Of a DNA stretch of 64,000 nucleotides, positions 10,973-23,167 are shown piece by piece; the first letter of the stretch is position 1, and the number at the start of each line of letters is the position of its first letter. This DNA is from Omphalotus guepiniiformis (taxonomy: Eukaryota > Basidiomycota > Agaricomycetes > Agaricales > Omphalotaceae), in NCBI GenBank assembly GCA_028554645.1, contig JAQOOI010000058.1, positions 620,001 to 684,000 on the forward strand, read 5' to 3'. Under the pieces are notes generated by a model. It was not told the DNA's origin. It did no database searches and saw only the letters and a list, made by a program, of their open reading frames with translations. Position numbers and translations under genes: made by a program.

Positions 10973-13943
10973 ATGGCACCCTTTGATGATTGGAACAAAG
11001 TCGACGACGAAGAAGACGAAGAATTGCAGGATGCGTCGGTGAGTCTTTGTCAGAATCATGCGGTGTTTCATCATGATAATCTGGAGCCGTGGATAGTATT
11101 TTGAGTCGAAGAAGGATGTCATTCTATTCTGTATCGATTGCTCTCCGTCAATGCACGAGCTCAAGGACGACCAGGAATACGAGGACACACAGACATCCCA
11201 CTTGTACAGCGCGTTGCATGCTGCGATGCAGATTCAAAAGCGGAAGGTGATAACAGGCCCGAATGATTCTGTCGGCATACTTCTATTTAATACAGTGAGA
11301 ATCTTCTCTTGACGTATCTTGGAATCACCGTGATAAAGTTTGGACGAAGACTAGAAAATCTGAGACGACGCGAAGCCAAGGCTCCGAGATAAAAAAGAAC
11401 ACATATCTATTCCAGCCTATCACTCCACTGAGTGCACCTCTGATTCAAGAACTCATGAGAATTCTCGATGGTTTGTTCTTTTTATATCTGTGAGGTCGCA
11501 AGAACTAAGAGTCTATCAAGCTGCAAGGGAAGATCCTGAAGAATTACAGAGAGAGTTTCCACCCTTGACTGACAAACATGTAGCGATGGGAGACGTTTTC
11601 ACAAGCTGCAACTGGGTCATAAGAGATGGGTTAGCCTTCGTCGTAGTCACTGGCTTGAACTCTTGATTTCACGTCTTTTTTAGTGCCCCTAAAACCGCGT
11701 CAAAGCGAGTTTTCTTGATTACGAATGAAGATGACCCGCACTCTGGGCCTAGTAGCAAGCAACTGATAACTTCTGCTCGTACAACTCTTAGGGACTGTGC
11801 GCTCGCTATGACGGATCGATTCAACTGTTTATTCTCCACCCAGGACTTGACTCAAGCCGGCGTGACCGTCGAGCCGTTCTTCATTAGCACATTAGAAAAA
11901 CCATTTGATATGTCGAAGTTTTATTCTGTAAGTCTATTACGTTCTAATTCGCCGCGAACTTGTCTGACTTTGTCTAGTCCGTGCTGCTCCCGAATACTAT
12001 GGCGGAAGACGAAGATGATCCTGATGATCCTTCCGTGCTTCCGGAGTCTATTTCCATCTCTCGAATTGAAGATCTATTGGCTCAAATGCGATTCCATGAG
12101 GTACCCAAGCGAGCACAATTCAGCATTCCTTTTGAAATCGCCCCCGGCCTGACCATTGGTGTGAAGGGGTGCGTGACAGTTCTTTCGTGTTTGAACTAGC
12201 TTGACATTGTAGGCAGTTACGGCCTTGTCACTACACAAACGAAAGGCACCTACAAATACTTTGTGGACCTCGGCCACAAGATGGAGGTGGTAACGGTCAA
12301 AACAACGAATATTGATGAGGTAAATAAAAATATCTACAGGTATCTTGCGATATTGAGGGGTAAATGTAAACTATTGCAGGACACTCAAGATGAATTCGAT
12401 AAATCTGAGATTGTTTATGGCATGGATGCAGGCGCGACCTCTCTCAACGATGAGGGCAACGATGATGAGGGAATCGCGGGGACTCGTGTTGTCAAGACCG
12501 GTCAGCGCGTGAGCAGCAGATTTTGTTCTCTTTCACTAAATCGTTTCATTGAGATTCTGTCAGCCTTTCTATTCGGCGGAGGAAATCAAATCCTTCCGCA
12601 CCTTAGGGCTTGAACCTGGTATGGTCCAGATATTTGGTTTTCAATCCTCTCTCTCAGTTTCCTTCATTGGCAGTCATCAAACTTCTGGGTTTCAAAAAAC
12701 GCAACTCACTCGCATTTGAAGATAATGTAAAACATTCTGTCTTTATTCACCCTGATGAAGCAGTACGTAAAGCTATTTTAGACACTCTGGTGATTCCCAT
12801 TAACATTGGTGCAGACATATTCCGGCAGTAAACGAACTTTCAGTGCACTGCTGAAGTCTATGGTCAAGAAGAATAGGATAGGTCTCGTGCTTGCGTTGTT
12901 AAGGCGGAATTCCTCCCCGACCTTCTGCGCACTTCTACCTCAGGCATGCTGTTCACCCTGTTCAGTTTACGTTTTGTGTGTCTGACTGAGTGATATGCAA
13001 TAGGAAGAAAAAGCAGACGAGGGTGGTTGGTCCGAGCCTGCCGGCTTTCATCTCATACCGTTACCTTTTGCGGATGATATTCGTGGTGCTCCCATCGATT
13101 CGGCCTATACAGGTCAGCCAGTCGGCACTAAACGTAACATTTCTCTTACTGATGGAGATGGTCTTGAAGCACCCGATGAACTCAAAGACGCTGCACGTGC
13201 TTGGATAGATAAACTGTCTGTGAAAACAGGCTATCTTCCAGATTCTTATCCAAATCCAGGTGAGAGAGCGCGCCGTTTACGCCGTTTCCCAGCCTTGTCA
13301 AGCTGCTGATAATCCTCGGTAGCCCTAGCGTATCATAACGAGCAACTTCAAGCGAGCGCATTCCATGAACAATACGATCCCGACTCGTTCGAAGATCTCA
13401 CCGAACCGAAGGTTGATTTAATCCATAAGGTATCATTACATCGAATGGGGTTATTGTCGCGGTCGATTCATGGGTCTCGGTCTCTCCTATTTTTTTAGCG
13501 AGCAGGAAAGCTGATCAAGGCGTGGAAAGAAGCGCTGGCGAATGACGACAGCATTACTTTTGTCCCTGCGACCACTGGATCCAAGCGCAAGGCGGTAGGC
13601 GATTTATTCAAGCCCTCGTTTCCTTATGAAAGTGACCATGTGTTCTACTCAAATTGCGTAGGATGTGAATGTTGGAGAGGCGGAGATTCGCAGTTTTTAT
13701 GACGCAGGGACACTTCCCAAGGCAAGTCCTCCGTTTGTTTGCTACTTCTGGACTCCGCACTTCCGGCTAATGACTATGTCTCAGCTTCGTGTTGACCAGT
13801 TGAAGGTAAGTATTCCTTTTGAGAGCTGTTGCATCGTGTGATTCACTGTTGGACAGGAATTTCTGAAGAGCAAAGGAGCGTCTACTGCTGGCAAGAAAGC
13901 CGATCTAGTTGAACGAGTCCAGGAGTGGCTTGATGCGCATTAG
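10973..13943 (+). CDS. ku70: Ku70 subunit of the Ku DNA end-binding heterodimer
   Basis: Ku70/Ku80 encircles broken DNA ends and starts non-homologous end joining; it also acts at telomeres. About 17 exons are inferred (10973-11038, 11106-11294, 11350-11470, 11521-11629, 11684-11927, 11978-12168, 12217-12319, 12380-12508 and on to 13857-13943), giving about 683 residues. Visible parts in order: acidic N-terminus (MAPFDDWNKVDDEEDEE); vWA-like alpha/beta domain with KKDVILFCIDCSPSM and ITGPNDSVGILLFNT; the beta-barrel Ku core with GYGLVTTQTKG and GFHLIPLPFADDIR; and a C-terminal SAP DNA-binding motif (LRVDQLKEFLKSKGASTAGKKADLVERV). The intron at 13722-13784 has a GC donor (GCAAGT). The intron before 13004 starts either at 12944 (GC) or 12965 (GT), changing the protein by seven residues. 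All joins keep phase. Divergent from PTPA. Confidence 0.93.
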
Positions 13944-14960
13944 AGTCGATTACTACCAACTTAGCACCATTTGTAACATCATGTTATACACGATTCGTCT
14001 CCGTCGTCCGAATGAATGCCGGATACACCTGTATGCTGTAGCCTGCTGTAGCTAGGGTGTGGGTGTGGTGTCTTTCGTCGTACCTGGTCTATGCCATTCT
14101 GATACTTGGCTTGGATAGACTTGGACAGACTTGGACTTGTCTGCGTATTCTCGCGGGAGAAGCCTTCAAGCGATTGCGGCCAAGTCTCGTGGTAACCCCA
14201 AGTACTCTACAAGTGAAGATACTTGCAGAGATTATTACTAGGTATCGGCTCCCCTGGCAATCGGTGACGGAATATGCCTAAAATCCACGGCAACCGACGG
14301 TCCGACAAATCGCCAACCGTGATAACCCAGGATAACCTCCTCCGCCTCGGTACGTAGATCCCACAGCTCTAGAGCGGCAGGGACTGGCAGGGACAGGACC
14401 AGGACACTTCATTTGACGGCACAGTTGAGCAAAAGGTTACTTCATTTTGGTCAGGGATAGGTGAACCTGTGATGCAGAGTATGTATGTACATAAGTCCAC
14501 AAGAAGCTTACCTACTGCGCGTTTTCGTCGGAAAGAAATTATACCGACGAGGAGTTTCGCGCATCCCTGCACCTTTCCAGAATCTCATTAACCGTAGTGC
14601 TAATTTCTAAAATCCTTCTGATGCCAGTCAATCTGGTTAGATACAGTGACAAACGGCGTATAATTCATTACAGTCATTACAGTCATGGAAGTAAATGCGG
14701 AAAAATAAGACAATAGAAACCAAACATCGCTTGGAGAAATTGGTTGTACGAAGACCTCAGCAAGTCCGCTCATGAATGGATGAGCCCTGCTGGGCCCCAC
14801 GGCCCAAGGTGAACCGCGGGTAAACGATCTGAGTTGTAAATTTTGTACATTTGAGCATCATGTTACTTGTCGGGCGATACGAACGACATCGAACGGAAGA
14901 GAGCACCGCGGAATCCGAAAAATGCAAGATACGCGGCAGCATGCTTCGCACTTGACTCTT
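13944..14960. other. Intergenic region between Ku70 and the F-box gene
   Basis: About 1 kb between two convergent genes. I see no coherent reading frame, RNA gene or repeat; it probably holds both 3' ends. Confidence 0.4.
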
Positions 14961-16322
14961 TCAATAGAAGTAGCTGCATTTCAGAGCACCCTTCTCTTCC
15001 CAGGATACTAGAGCCGACCGCACTCGGTCGACTATCTTCTTCTCCAGCTCCCTATCCACCCTGCCATTTGCGGCGGCGACAAAATGAATCAACTTCAAGT
15101 TCTTGAACTGGGGTCTATCAAGGATGTCGGATATATAAGTTAAGAAGGGCTGATCAAGATGAAACTGGCGTGAGGGTGCGAAAACAACCTCTAGAGTACG
15201 CAACGTCTGGCAGTTGATCTGCAGCAGGATTGGTGGAAGCCAAGATATCATCCCAAAGACACGATTGGGGGCGATGAGAGAAAGATGTCGAAGTGAGGAA
15301 TTCGCAGAAAGGTCGAGGGAAGCTATGGCGGAGTCTGACAAACCGTCTTCTATGTGAAAATTGACAAGATGTCCGTGAATTCAGAATTGGAAGCGCTCCA
15401 ACCAATGATCAGGATAGAAACTGACCTCGAGATACTATCTCCAGCCGGGCCAATAGCGGGCCGAGAGACTTCAGAAGAACGGATGGCTCGCTCGAAAAGC
15501 GAGAAGTTTGGGCACCAAAATATGACAATTGAAGACAAGCTTCTCGGGGTATAGATGCTGGATATATCCAGGACAAACTCTTCTCGAGCTGGTTCCCTTG
15601 CCCGTGGAGCCTAAGACTACACATGCCGCCCGACAACAGAGAGTGCGAATTTCCCGTCAATGTCGGGATGTGCAACTCGAACAGCTGTCTTTGAGGTCGG
15701 CCAGAGCACTCGATATTTCGGAAAATCAATTCTCGGAGTCCTAAGAATTGACCGACGAAGTCGGAGAATTCTTGTGGGTCTGAGAAAATCATTTGGTGCA
15801 TTTCCAGGCGTGCAATGGAATGCATCTCTGTCAGGGACTCTACAACTCCGCTATCCAAATGAGACCAACAGACCTGCCTCAGTGACAACATCGATGTATT
15901 GCCTAGGCAAGCCAAATATGCAATGATATCGGATAAAGCCCTGAGCTGCTCAGCGGCCCAGAGAAAAAATGAAGCGCCGTCTTGATCAGTACCAACGATG
16001 TGAACCCGGCGTACACGGGAGAATATTGCATTGCGGGAAAATGGTATATCTAGGAAAGACTTGAAAGCTGCAATGGAATCACGGTGTAAGCAAATAGAGT
16101 GGAAGGCATGAGCATAGCTTCGCCGTCTCCAATGTTCGCATACGAGGCTGGTCTTTGATAGGTGGGACTTATCGAGGCAGAGAAGATCATCGATAATTAT
16201 GTCCTGCAGTTCTGCTGGGATGTACAAAGAGCGGCTAGTGATAGAAATAGATGAAGTGATCTAATTTCGAGCTGATCAGACCTCTTGACTATCGGTGAAG
16301 AGCTGGAGAACGGACCGACCAT
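14961..16322 (-). CDS. F-box-like protein with leucine-rich C-terminal part
   Basis: The N-terminus, YIPAELQDIIIDDL...SHLSKTSLVCEHWRRRS, has the pattern of the F-box families greatly expanded in Agaricomycetes. These recruit substrates to SCF ubiquitin ligases through Skp1. The rest is leucine-rich with short LRR-like blocks (LREL, LRHLSL, LRTLEVV) and no catalytic motif. The main exon runs from about 16227 to 15426; a 91-base intron (15335-15425, GTCAGT donor, TTGTCAG acceptor) leads to the last exon, 15334-14961. The start is uncertain: the long frame begins without ATG. A short first exon from the ATG at 16322 (MVGPFSSSSPIVK) joined over a 47-base intron fits the phase. Substrate unknown. 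An ordinary short LRR protein is the alternative. Confidence 0.6.
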
Positions 16323-17284
16323 GAACGTACGTGAATTTGACAGGAGCTTGGAAGAGAGCAAAGATATATAAGTGAATAACAGCTCGTCGCTGATGCTCAC
16401 GAGGCTTAACGTCTTCTGCCGCCAGTGGCAGTATTGATCTAAGGGAAGTCGGAGCTGCTGCCATCATGTTACAGGGCTGGCGCCAGTCATGATATTTCCA
16501 TTGAAGACGGATACACGGTTTTTGTGACAGATGCGACCCATGGATGGATATGTGACGTCGAAGATCCGATAATGAACATATGGAGAACAAGCCGCCCACT
16601 ATAAAATGGACTAATGCGATTAAACAAAAAGCGGAGTTTTAGGTTCTCCTTGGGTGCGAGATTCCTCTTCGATGGCCTGAGTGATTTCATCAGTGTACAA
16701 GCTCAAGCACAGGGTCGGAGTTTCACTGACACCTAAAGTCGAGTCTAACTGGAACGTATTGCGTTAATTGGCTGAGCTCTGTAATGCCTCCAATTGAAAA
16801 ACGGTCACATATTGGAAGTTCTTTTCAAGGATCATCATGAGATGACAGCGCGGTAACAACAAGTTGCTTCCTTACCGTGATAAGATGGTAACGTGGCTAG
16901 GCATCCTGGGTGCATTGAAACGTACTTCAGTTGTAGCACCTGCCAGAGCACCGCGGTGCTGTCGGAAATGGAGCACGAACAGCCTGAAACCTAATATGCA
17001 ATCTATCAGTCCTTTTCCTTGATAGTCCGTTTAATGAAGGACGTACTTGGAGGCGGTGCTGATGCAGTGCATGCAAGGAGTCGCAGATTGAAAGTGAACT
17101 CAAAATCGTATACAACCGGGGGTACAACGCAGATGGACCAAGGTGGACCAGTGTAAAAATTCCCGGCGCCTACCGTGCGGCGCTTAACATGTCATCACGT
17201 GCTTGGCTTGAGTGAGATTGCGCGATGATGATCTTATCGGATAAGGAACAGCAGGGAAAATGAGTTAGTCAGCCCTCCCCGTTT
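16323..17284. other. Intergenic region, divergent F-box and glutaredoxin genes
   Basis: About 960 bp between two divergent starts. Minus-strand open frames around 16276-16690 and 16927-17127 start without ATG, lack motifs and cannot be linked by splice sites, so I treat the stretch as promoter and leader sequence. Confidence 0.4.
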
Positions 17285-18167
17285 ATGTCGAACTACCACG
17301 AAGTATCCTCTCCAGCTCATTTCCAGCAGCTTTTGTCTGCGGACCTTAATCGTGTCTCCGTCCTTAACTTCTGGGCTGAATGGGCGGAACCTTGTAAGCA
17401 GATGAATGCGGTTAGCCTCGAGCTATCAAAAAGGTATCCTTCGGTCTTGTTTCTGCAGGTGTGTATCTAGAAATTCATTTTCACTTCCTGGGGACTGACA
17501 TTTACGAATGTTTTAATCAGATAGAAGCTGAAACACAAGCCGATATCGCTGAGTCTTTCGACATTGAAGCAGTACCTTCCTTCATTCTTCTTCGGGTGAG
17601 TACTGTAATATCTCGTCTAGGGCACACCAACTGAAATGAATCGATCAACAGGGGCATACACTCTTGCAACGAATATCAGGCGCAGATGCACCTGCTCTGA
17701 CCTCTGCTGTCGCTAAATACGCTAATACGCCATCCGTAACGCCTCAGAGCAAAACAACCATCCCGCCGGCCAAAGCGTCTGATCTCAAAGACGAAAAGCA
17801 AGAGACGCCGGAGGAGCTTGAAGCGAGAATGCGTGGGATTATGAATCAGAGCAAAGTCGTTTTGTTTATGAAGGGCAGCCCGGAGACACCAAGATGTGGA
17901 TTTTCTCGCCGCATCACGACTTTGTTGAAGGATCAGAAGGTCGAGTTCACACACTTTGATATTCTTGAGGACGAAGCAGTTCGTCAAGGTGAGTAACATC
18001 AACTATAGCTAAAGTCGATTTGCTAAACGATTTTTTTGCTAGGTTTGAAGAAACTGAACGACTGGCCCACTTTTCCGCAGCTCATTATTAAAGGCGAATT
18101 CGTTGGTGGTCTGGACATTGTTCAGGAGATGGTTGAGAATGGAGAATTTGCAGAAGCTGTTGCGTGA
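17285..18167 (+). CDS. Monothiol glutaredoxin, Grx3/Grx4 type (CGFS)
   Basis: Cytosolic or nuclear monothiol glutaredoxin that binds a glutathione-ligated 2Fe-2S cluster and, in fungi, signals iron status and delivers iron. Four exons (17285-17458, 17521-17595, 17652-17988, 18043-18167) give 236 residues. Residues 1 to about 110 form a thioredoxin-like domain with WAEPCKQM, a single cysteine at 37 as in other fungal Grx3/4 proteins. A linker rich in Lys, Glu and Pro follows. The C-terminal glutaredoxin domain has [12 protein letters not shown] (cluster cysteine at 165), the WPTFPQL cis-proline region and GEFVGGLDI that contacts glutathione. One glutaredoxin domain only, as in yeast. All splice sites are GT-AG and in phase. 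Confidence 0.96.
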
Positions 18168-19602
18168 GATGTTTATTGTGTTTTTTATAGATGTATCACT
18201 ATTTTTTTTCGGTTTGATAACAGTACGTTTCTACGCCATTCTCTCTTGCTACACTCTCTTACGGGTTCCTAGTATGACATCATTCTTTTGCTCACGCCAA
18301 TGGTTTTTTGAGCCGCAGTACGCGTCCACATCCTTGTACCCTGCATACCGTGTTTCTCTATGATGTACACCAGGTTAAACGTTCTCTGTGACCTGAAAGC
18401 AGTCTAGCATACACGCTGGCTTTCGAAAGCACGACGTTCCAGCATGTACTCACCCTGCAAACTAGTGGAGCTTTGCTCCCGGATTGAATCGACATATGTC
18501 ACCACTGACTTCGATGCTCAAATTCCCAGCGACTCCTGATGAATTTGCCTCTGTAGGCCATGTCCTGCACTGTCCACGAGTGAACTCGTTTTTTGTAAAT
18601 TCTGCATACATTTACGTTCCCATATGACGCTCTAGCTTCAACGTTTCAACCCTTCTCTGATTGACGTCCCTTGCCTTCCCTTGCTCATGCTGCTTGCATA
18701 TGATAACGGCTACGGCCGGGTCAGTGACTCGTGTTAAAACATGAGTTTGCGGCATGCCAGAATTCCGCTGTCTCTGTGGACATTCTTCATCAACCCCCTA
18801 TTAGTATTAGTAGTATCCAACCCCTCGGGCACCTAGTATTTGCGCTGTGCCAGCCTGGTCGTAACAGTGAAACTTTAAACGCCTTGATAGGTTATGTGGC
18901 GCGTTATCATCTGCTATCTCGACTTGTTATTGACGGAATTTGGACGGAAGGAAGGTAACATCCAATTCATTTGAACGGCACCAGATTATATTCATATCCT
19001 TCAAGGGGATTGAGAAATCGTATGATGTGTTTTTTGGCATTCGAAGTCTTGTAACACTGAACTCGTGGTCGATCGTGACAAGGTCTCTGACCCACTCCAG
19101 ATGTGTTGGCGTTTGCCCCGACGGCTGTATCCGAGTGAATCATCGCGTCTGAACCTCGCTACCTCGTGCCAGTTCGCCGTCGTAATCATTGATATGCGCA
19201 CTACGAAATGCAAGAGGACTCGAGAAGCGGTGCCGACAGGACGAGGAATATATTGGACGACAGGGATTGGATATTACGAGGGAACACGGAGGAGCTACTG
19301 ATCATGATGAAATCACAACCGCCGACCGCTCGATTACTCGAGGGTCGTGTGATGTTCGGACCGTCACACGCCAACTCCAATGGGCGAAAACAATGCACGT
19401 GTAGAGGGTGAACATCTTGATATGGTCACGGAAGGGATTCGAATACACGTCTCCGTATAAATACTCCGAATTTTGGACGTACACACGCGCGCGTAACGCA
19501 CAACACAAGCTAGGCTTGCTCGTTGTCGCTGTCGCTGTCGTGACCCCTGTACCCCCCGGCCCCCTCCTCGGGTTCAGTGCTGGCTTCAACAGCTATACAG
19601 CC
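18168..19602. other. Intergenic region
   Basis: About 1.4 kb with no convincing gene. A plus-strand frame from 19408 runs into the next gene but starts with GTG and adds an unlikely leader; I start that gene at 19603. Confidence 0.4.
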
Positions 19603-20256
19603 ATGCCACTGCAATCGATGATTGCTACAAGGAGAGTCCTCCTATTACTTGAGGTGCAAGCTGCGCTCCTGGGTGATCCACCGAAAGGCGTACCGTCTGC
19701 GGTGATGCTACGCAAAAATATCGGTCGAGTGCTAGTGCAGGCACGGAGTTCTAAACCCCCTCCTCTGATTATACATGTGCGAAATTGTGGTGACGTTGGA
19801 GATCCGGACGAGCCTAATACACCTGGGTGGCAGCTTATTTACCCTCCTCTCCCGCACGAGCCTGTCATTGACAAGCGCAAAAACAATGCATTCGCTGGTA
19901 CGAAGCTTGGAGATTATGTTCTGCCAGATGCGGAAGTTGTAGTGGTGGGGCTAGCGTCGGATTATTCAGTGAGAGCGAGTGAGTGATGTATTTGGGTTTT
20001 CAGACGGTCTAGTCATTTCTGACGAAACTTTTCTTTTTCGTCTGGGCTACTAGCGTGTAGTGCCGCACTTGGTCGAGGTAACGAAGTCATTTTGATACGA
20101 GAGGCACACGGGACGTATGACAGAGTGGAAGTTCTGTACGGTGGCGGGGTAACGCCTGCTAGTAACATTGCGGTAGAGATAGAGGAAGAATTGGAAGAGG
20201 CTGGGGTGACTGTCCTAGATATGAGGGATGTACAGGAAATATTCACAGATCGATGA
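19603..20256 (+). CDS. Isochorismatase-like (cysteine hydrolase fold) protein, catalytic residues altered
   Basis: Two exons (19603-19978 and 20054-20256) give 192 residues, the normal size for this Rossmann-like hydrolase family, which includes nicotinamidases and isochorismatases. Exon 1 begins MPLQSMIATRRVLLLLEVQAALL. The family has Asp at the position of this Glu in its first strand motif. A Lys in VIDKRKNNAFAGTKL matches the conserved catalytic Lys. At the nucleophile site the family reads GxxxDxCVxxT, while this protein reads GLASDYSVRAT: a serine (TCA codon) takes the place of the cysteine. The cysteine five residues on, created across the splice join, is not in the nucleophile position. 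The intron (19979-20053) has a canonical GTGAGT donor. Possibly a pseudoenzyme; substrate unknown. Confidence 0.8.
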
Positions 20257-20848
20257 AGTTTGACGAATGAGAGACGAGACGATGATAGAGCGAGTTTTTC
20301 CATTTTGTTCCACCTCTCCTCTGACTGTATGTCATGTCATGCCTCTGGAGCACAAATCTCCGAGATTTACTAACAGTTCTGCCGCAGTTGCTGTCGTGTT
20401 TAATCATGCTTTTTTGCATTCTTGGCTTGCTATGGCATATATTGCAATGCAACTACTATTCCTTTGTGTTTCCTGCTAGTTTTTCCAATTAAAAACGCCA
20501 ACGAGCGCATTCGAATAATTTTTCTAAAGAGCCTATACCCATAGTGTATCCAGTACTGTACTTACCTCGATATTGGTGTAGTTTGTCTTTATATCCGAGC
20601 GTCACAGCGAATAAAAATGATATTGACCGGATATTGACCAGAGAAAGCTTGAAGTGCGTCGAGGCTGCTGTGAGCGCATGAGCAGTGAGCAACGCCTTGC
20701 GGCCGTCTCGGACCGGAGTATTCTGATCACGTGGACGCATTTGACACGTCGCCCTCGGGAAAACACTGCAGCTGGCAAACCGACGAAATTATATCTTTTC
20801 TTCCAACTACTTCCCGCAAGCTGGCACGACTAGCTTTGCACTTCAACA
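20257..20848. other. Intergenic region upstream of the Erv41-like gene
   Basis: About 590 bp holding the 3' end of the isochorismatase-like gene and the promoter of the next; both genes run on the plus strand. No coding frame or repeat seen. Confidence 0.4.
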
Positions 20849-22746
20849 ATGGCCACTGTGTCTGAAGAGGAAACATCAATTCTCGATAAACTCGACTCCG
20901 TCGTTCCGGCACCTCTTGCTCAGTTCGATGCGTTTCCAAAACTACCTTCGACATACAAATCCCGTTCAGAATCCAGAGGATTCATGACAATCTTTGTGGC
21001 TTTTTTGGCATTTTTACTAATGCTGAACGATATTGGCGAATTTATTTGGGGATGGCCAGACTATGAGTTCAGCGTGGACGCGGATCAGTCGAGCTTCATG
21101 AACATCAACGTGGATATGGTTGTGAACATGCCCTGTAGATGTAAGTGTTGTTTTAGTAGCCCTGCGTACATGGCTCTGATCTTCTGTGCTTCTTCAGATC
21201 TCAGTGTAGACTTGAGAGATGCTATAGGTGATCGGTTATTCTTGAGTGGAAGCGGCTTAAGACGCGACGGTGTAAGTTCAAAGAACAATTTCAATGCATT
21301 GCCATTTGTATAACTTCTTATTAGACGCGCTTTGATATCGGTCAAGCCACGAAGCTCAAGTACGCCTTTTCATATCCTTCAATACTCGGTGCTGATTTAT
21401 TTTTTTGTCAGGCAGCACTCGGAAGCACTTTCTGCATCTCAAGCTGTTTCGCAGTCACGCAAATCTCGTGGCTTCTTCGACGCAATCTTTCGACGAAGCA
21501 CACCGTCTTTGAAACCCACTTATGATTACCAGCCACATGGTAGCGCCTGCAGGGTCTGGGGTACTCTCGAAGTCAAGAAGGTGACTGCAAATCTGCACAT
21601 TACTACCCTTGGGCATGGATATGCTAGTCATGAGCATGTGGATCATAAAAGTAAGCTTCCAGGTGTCTACGACGTTCTCTTCTTTCTGATCAAATGGATT
21701 GTAATAGTGATGAATTTGTCCCATGTCATTACCGAGTTTTCGTTCGGGCCTTTCTTCCCCGAAATTATACAACCTCTGGACCTCTCTTTTGAAACGACGC
21801 AGGATCGTGAGTACTTCTTAGAGTTCCTGTCGAGTCGTTCTCACGTGCTCGCAATAGCGTTCGTTGCCTATCAATATTTCCTTCATGTCGTTCCTACGAC
21901 ATACATCGCTCCACGCACCGCACCTTTACACACTCACCAATACAGCGTGACTCATTACACTCGAGTGTTGGAACACAATCGTGGAACACCTGGGATCTTT
22001 TTCAAGTTCGATCTTGACCCTATGAGTTTGACAATTCACCAAAGAACTACTAGTTTCATCCAGCTCGTTATCAGGTGAGAAAGACCTACTCTATGCGTTT
22101 GGGTTTTGGCTGAACCTTCCTTAGATGCGTGGGCGTTATCGGTGGTGTCTTCGTCTGCATGGGTTATGCCATCCGCATCACCACGCGCGCTGTCGAAGTT
22201 GTTTCTGGAAACGAAGACCAAGGTATCGTCGCTGCTACCTCCAGCGGCGCCAAAGTCGGCCTTCGCGCTAAATGGGCAGGCACCGAGCTGCGCTCCCGTG
22301 GCAAAATGATACGACAAGGCTCTGGATGGACACTTGAGTCCAATCCTGGCTCGCCTGCTATTGGCAGTGGCTATTCAAGCTATTCTAATTCTCCAATGGC
22401 GCCTTCCTTCTCCGGTTCTGCTGCGCCATCTCCGTACCTACCCTCGGCGTCACTCTTCCCTCCTTCGAACCCTGTTACGCCGAATCCTGGAGCGACGTTT
22501 GGACCTGGGACCCCGAGTAGCTCGCGTTTTGTTCCTCCGCCGCCTCGAACGCCGAGGTCAACGAGCGGTGGATCGATGAATGGGGTTTTGAGTCCTGCTT
22601 TGAGTAATATACCGTCAGCACCTGGGACGCCTGCTATTCCTATATTCCCTCCTACTCCTAATCCTGCTACGAATGGGAATGGATTCCCTACGAGTCCTCC
22701 GCCTCCGAGGAGGGTGGTATCTGGAGGTCCGAAGAAAGATGATTAA
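20849..22746 (+). CDS. Erv41/ERGIC-type COPII vesicle cargo receptor
   Basis: Erv41 and Erv46 form a complex that cycles between ER and Golgi and retrieves escaped ER residents. Seven exons (20849-21140, 21198-21271, 21325-21359, 21412-21650, 21708-21806, 21858-22074, 22125-22746) give 525 residues, with every join in phase. After a short cytosolic N-terminus with the family's DAFPKLPSTYKSRS comes the first membrane segment (GFMTIFVAFLAFLLML). A large lumenal domain follows with NLSHVITEFSFGPFFPEI, YQYFLHVVPTTYI and a block ending TPGIFFKFDLDP. The second membrane segment is CVGVIGGVFVCMGYAI. The C-terminal cytosolic tail is unusually long, about 170 residues rich in Pro, Ser and Gly, which the family normally lacks. 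The lumenal pattern favours Erv41/ERGIC2 over Erv46. Confidence 0.88.
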
Positions 22747-22873
22747 TCAAGAGTTTGTTTTTGTCAGAGGGTCGAGCCGCGTATTTATATTCCCCGTGCA
22801 TTCGTACGAAACGGTTTTACTTTTTGTTCGACATTTTTTGTTGTATTTGAGATGAGCATGCACAGAATATTGA

Positions 22874-23066
22874 TAGGGATATACTAAAGAACCCTGTTCT
22901 GCGGTTCGTGCGCGTACGAAGGTATGACAATTATTATAGTACACTCCAATGAGTAAGACCAAGGACTAGGATCAGGATAGGGATAACACTAAAGAACCCT
23001 GTTCTGCGGTTCGTGCGCGCACGAAGCTATGACAATAATAGTACATTCCAATTACTAGGACCAATG
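22874..23066 (+). repeat. Two-copy direct tandem repeat, period about 103 bp
   Basis: The segment starting ATAGGGATA at 22875 recurs at about 22978 with only a few changes, including an identical core AAAGAACCCTGTTCTGCGGT and TTCGTGCGCG, then TATGACAAT and ATAGTACA. It sits between the convergent Erv41-like gene and the orphan gene. Confidence 0.75.
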
Positions 23067-23167
23067 AGTAGGATCAGGAGTACTAAGAAAGGCAATTAAA
23101 GACGTGAAAACCAAGCAGATGATAAAGCAAGTAGTATCTTATCATACTATGTCTTTCCGTTTTCACA

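Noticed and set aside
16276..16599. Minus-strand frame upstream of the F-box gene
   Set aside because: No motif, and it overlaps the presumed promoter; better explained as chance.
19408..19602. N-terminal extension of the isochorismatase-like gene
   Set aside because: The extended start is GTG, and the extra 65 residues fit no family; the ATG at 19603 gives the usual length.
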